Shown: piece after piece, positions 62,509 to 64,000 of the stretch
Layout of the letters: each line of letters opens with the position of its first letter
How positions within the stretch are numbered: the stretch's first letter is position 1
Origin: an uncultured Bacteroidia bacterium
Lineage (GTDB): Bacteria; Bacteroidota; Bacteroidia; Bacteroidales; UBA932
Direction of reading: 5' to 3'
Length of the DNA: 64,000 nucleotides
NCBI GenBank assembly: GCA_902785825.1
Contig: CACZZZ010000013.1
Span: 1 to 64,000, forward strand
Notes under the pieces: generated by a model
Databases searched by the model: none
Told to the model about the DNA's origin: nothing
The model's input: the letters and a program-made list of their open reading frames with translations, nothing else
Program-made: the position numbers and the translations under genes

Positions 62509-64000
62509 ATGAAAGAATATTCAAGAAGGGACTTCATCAAGACAGGCATCACGGCAGCAGCCGGTGCCGCCGCTTTTACCATTGTTCCGAGCCACGTTCT
62601 CGGCAAAACCCTCGGCCATGTCGCTCCGAGCGACAAGCTGAACATCGCGGGAGTCGGCATCGGAGGAGTCGGCCGCAGGAATCTCAAGAATATGTCCACG
62701 GAGAACATAGTCGCCCTCAGCGACGTGGACTGGACATATGCGATGAAAACCTTCAATGACTACCCCTCCGCAAAGCGCTTCAAGGACTGGAGAGTCATGT
62801 TCGACCAGATGGGCAAGGACATTGACGCCGTGCTCGTGGCCACTCCTGACCACACCCACGCTGTCGTGACCGCCCACGCCATGACCCTCGGCAAACATGT
62901 CTATGTCCAGAAACCGCTCACCCATTCCGTCTATGAGGCCAGGCTTCTAACGAAGCTGGCGAAGAAATACAAGGTCGCTACCCAGATGGGCAACCAGGGC
63001 AATTCCTTCGACGATTGCCGTCAGCTCGCCGAATGGATCTGGTCCGGAGTGATCGGAGATGTCTATGAGGTCCACGCATGGACGGACAGGCCGATCTGGC
63101 CTCAGGGCCTGATGAAACCCGCTGGCGGAGTGAAAGTTCCCAAGACCCTTGACTGGGATCTGTTCATCGGCCCGGCCGAGACCAGGCCTTACGACCCGGC
63201 GTACACACCGTGGAACTGGAGAGGTTTCTACGATTTCGGTACCGGAGCCCTCGGTGATATGGCCTGCCACATCATGGATCCTATCGTGATGGCTCTCGGG
63301 ATCAAATATCCCACAAGTGTGGAAGCCAGCTCGACCTTGAGCAACCTTTATTCCCCGCCCCACGCCGAGAAGATCACCTACACCTTCCCCGCCAGGGAGC
63401 CTAAGGGGAACGTCAACATGCCGGAACTGAAAGTGCATTGGTACGATGGAGGACTGCTCCCGGAGCGTCCCGCGGAGCTTCCGGACGGAGAGATGATGGG
63501 AGACGAGAACGGAGGACTCATCTTCGTCGGCACAAAGGGCAAGATCATGGCCGGTTGCTACGGTCTAAAGCCCATGTTGCTGCCAAAGTCGTCGATGGAT
63601 TACTTCAAGGAGCCAAAACCCGTCATCAGGAGGGTGCCCGGTGGTGGAACAGGCAACATCTGGGTCAACGCCCATGAGCAGGACTGGATCCGCGCTTGTA
63701 AGGAGTCCCCGGAGAACCGTGTCGAGACCTCCTCGAACTTCCAGATCGCCGGACCGTTCACCGAGATGGTGGATGTCGGTGTGCTGGCCGTACGTCTATC
63801 AGGCCCGACCGGACTCCATCGCGAGCTGAAATGGGACGGGGAGAACATGTGTTTCACGAATATCTCCGACTCTGACAAGATCAAGATAGTCAACTACGAC
63901 GACTTCAAGATCATTGACGGAGATCCTCGCTTCGACCGTCGCTACGCAGAGTTTGGCGCCAAGGCCATGGCCGAGGAATGGATCAAGCACACCTATCACA
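62509..64000 (+). CDS. Tat-exported Gfo/Idh/MocA family oxidoreductase, cut by the window end
   Basis: At least 497 residues are visible and no stop occurs before the window ends. The Tat motif is in SRRDFIKTGITAAAG. The dinucleotide-binding motif VGIGGVGRRNL is near residue 50, and the catalytic-loop Lys is in VQKPLTHSVYEA, a Gln variant of the usual EKP. The typical second-domain block ALGDMACHIMDPIVMALG follows, with a His common in this exported subgroup. Relatives with Tat signals act on glycosides or on N-acetylgalactosaminides; the substrate here is unknown. It is divergent from the second SusCD operon, with its own promoter box. It differs strongly from the enzyme at 38631, so the two are not a recent duplication. 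Confidence 0.9.
   Translation, partial: MKEYSRRDFIKTGITAAAGAAAFTIVPSHVLGKTLGHVAPSDKLNIAGVGIGGVGRRNLKNMSTENIVALSDVDWTYAMKTFNDYPSAKRFKDWRVMFDQMGKDIDAVLVATPDHTHAVVTAHAMTLGKHVYVQKPLTHSVYEARLLTKLAKKYKVATQMGNQGNSFDDCRQLAEWIWSGVIGDVYEVHAWTDRPIWPQGLMKPAGGVKVPKTLDWDLFIGPAETRPYDPAYTPWNWRGFYDFGTGALGDMACHIMDPIVMALGIKYPTSVEASSTLSNLYSPPHAEKITYTFPAREPKGNVNMPELKVHWYDGGLLPERPAELPDGEMMGDENGGLIFVGTKGKIMAGCYGLKPMLLPKSSMDYFKEPKPVIRRVPGGGTGNIWVNAHEQDWIRACKESPENRVETSSNFQIAGPFTEMVDVGVLAVRLSGPTGLHRELKWDGENMCFTNISDSDKIKIVNYDDFKIIDGDPRFDRRYAEFGAKAMAEEWIKHTYH

Overview
The window comes from a member of the Bacteroidales. It has two SusC/SusD pairs, many secreted glycan-active enzymes, lipoprotein and Tat leaders, and repeated use of the Bacteroidota -7 promoter box TAnnTTTG. 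Core genes are moderately GC-rich. Three stretches are clearly more AT-rich and look acquired: the 5.2-6.1 kb control region, an orphan frame at 6.4-6.7 kb, and the gene pair at 43.9-44.8 kb. The genus cannot be fixed from sequence alone; an uncultured gut or rumen lineage is an inference.

Layout. 1-0.3 kb: tail of an FtsX-type permease. 0.4-6.3 kb: an accessory island with an AlbA/Schlafen-type ATP-binding protein, a DUF6371 protein, a P4-type primase-helicase, a DUF3853 excisionase-like protein and a divergent HTH regulator, ending beside tRNA-Ser(GCU). No integrase is visible. Three copies of a 110-bp structured repeat sit in it. 6.3-6.8 kb: an AT-rich frame without a start codon and a possible small RNA. 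6.8-10.3 kb: acyltransferase, DUF6786 protein, metallo-hydrolase. 10.4-25.6 kb: a polysaccharide utilization locus with SusC, SusD, three paralogous FAD-dependent oxidoreductase lipoproteins, a very unusual FAD-oxidoreductase/GH29 fusion and a sialate O-acetylesterase. 25.6-29.4 kb: aspS, rsmA and a DUF819 membrane protein. 29.5-32.2 kb: operon of small membrane protein, DUF1080 protein and AGE epimerase. 32.3-37.0 kb: aminopeptidase P, DUF456, FAD/Fe-S dehydrogenase. 37.1-43.8 kb: tetraheme cytochrome/SUMF1 fusion, Tat-exported Gfo/Idh/MocA dehydrogenase, TIM-barrel protein, HAD phosphatase and a TonB-dependent receptor. 43.9-44.8 kb: toxin-antitoxin-like pair. 44.8-54.8 kb: GH2, a secreted unknown, GH51, an ABC exporter and an (alpha/alpha)6-type lipoprotein. 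54.6-64 kb: sugar porter, DUF4434 protein, second SusD/SusC pair, and a second Tat-exported Gfo/Idh/MocA enzyme cut by the window end.

How the parts may work together (inference). The locus is rich in families tied to oxidative attack on glycosides: Gfo/Idh/MocA dehydrogenases, DUF1080 3-keto-glycoside hydrolases, sugar-isomerase-like TIM barrels, AGE epimerases, and flavin oxidoreductases fused to or beside glycosidases. Several carry export signals, and a NapC-type cytochrome lies directly in front of one of them. This suggests periplasmic sugar oxidation coupled to the quinone pool, next to ordinary GH2, GH29 and GH51 hydrolysis.

A second theme is small repeats. Palindromic elements of two related types are inserted in frame inside rsmA, the GH29 fusion, the GH2 gene and the FAD/Fe-S dehydrogenase, adding peptides such as VILSEAKNL to otherwise conserved proteins.
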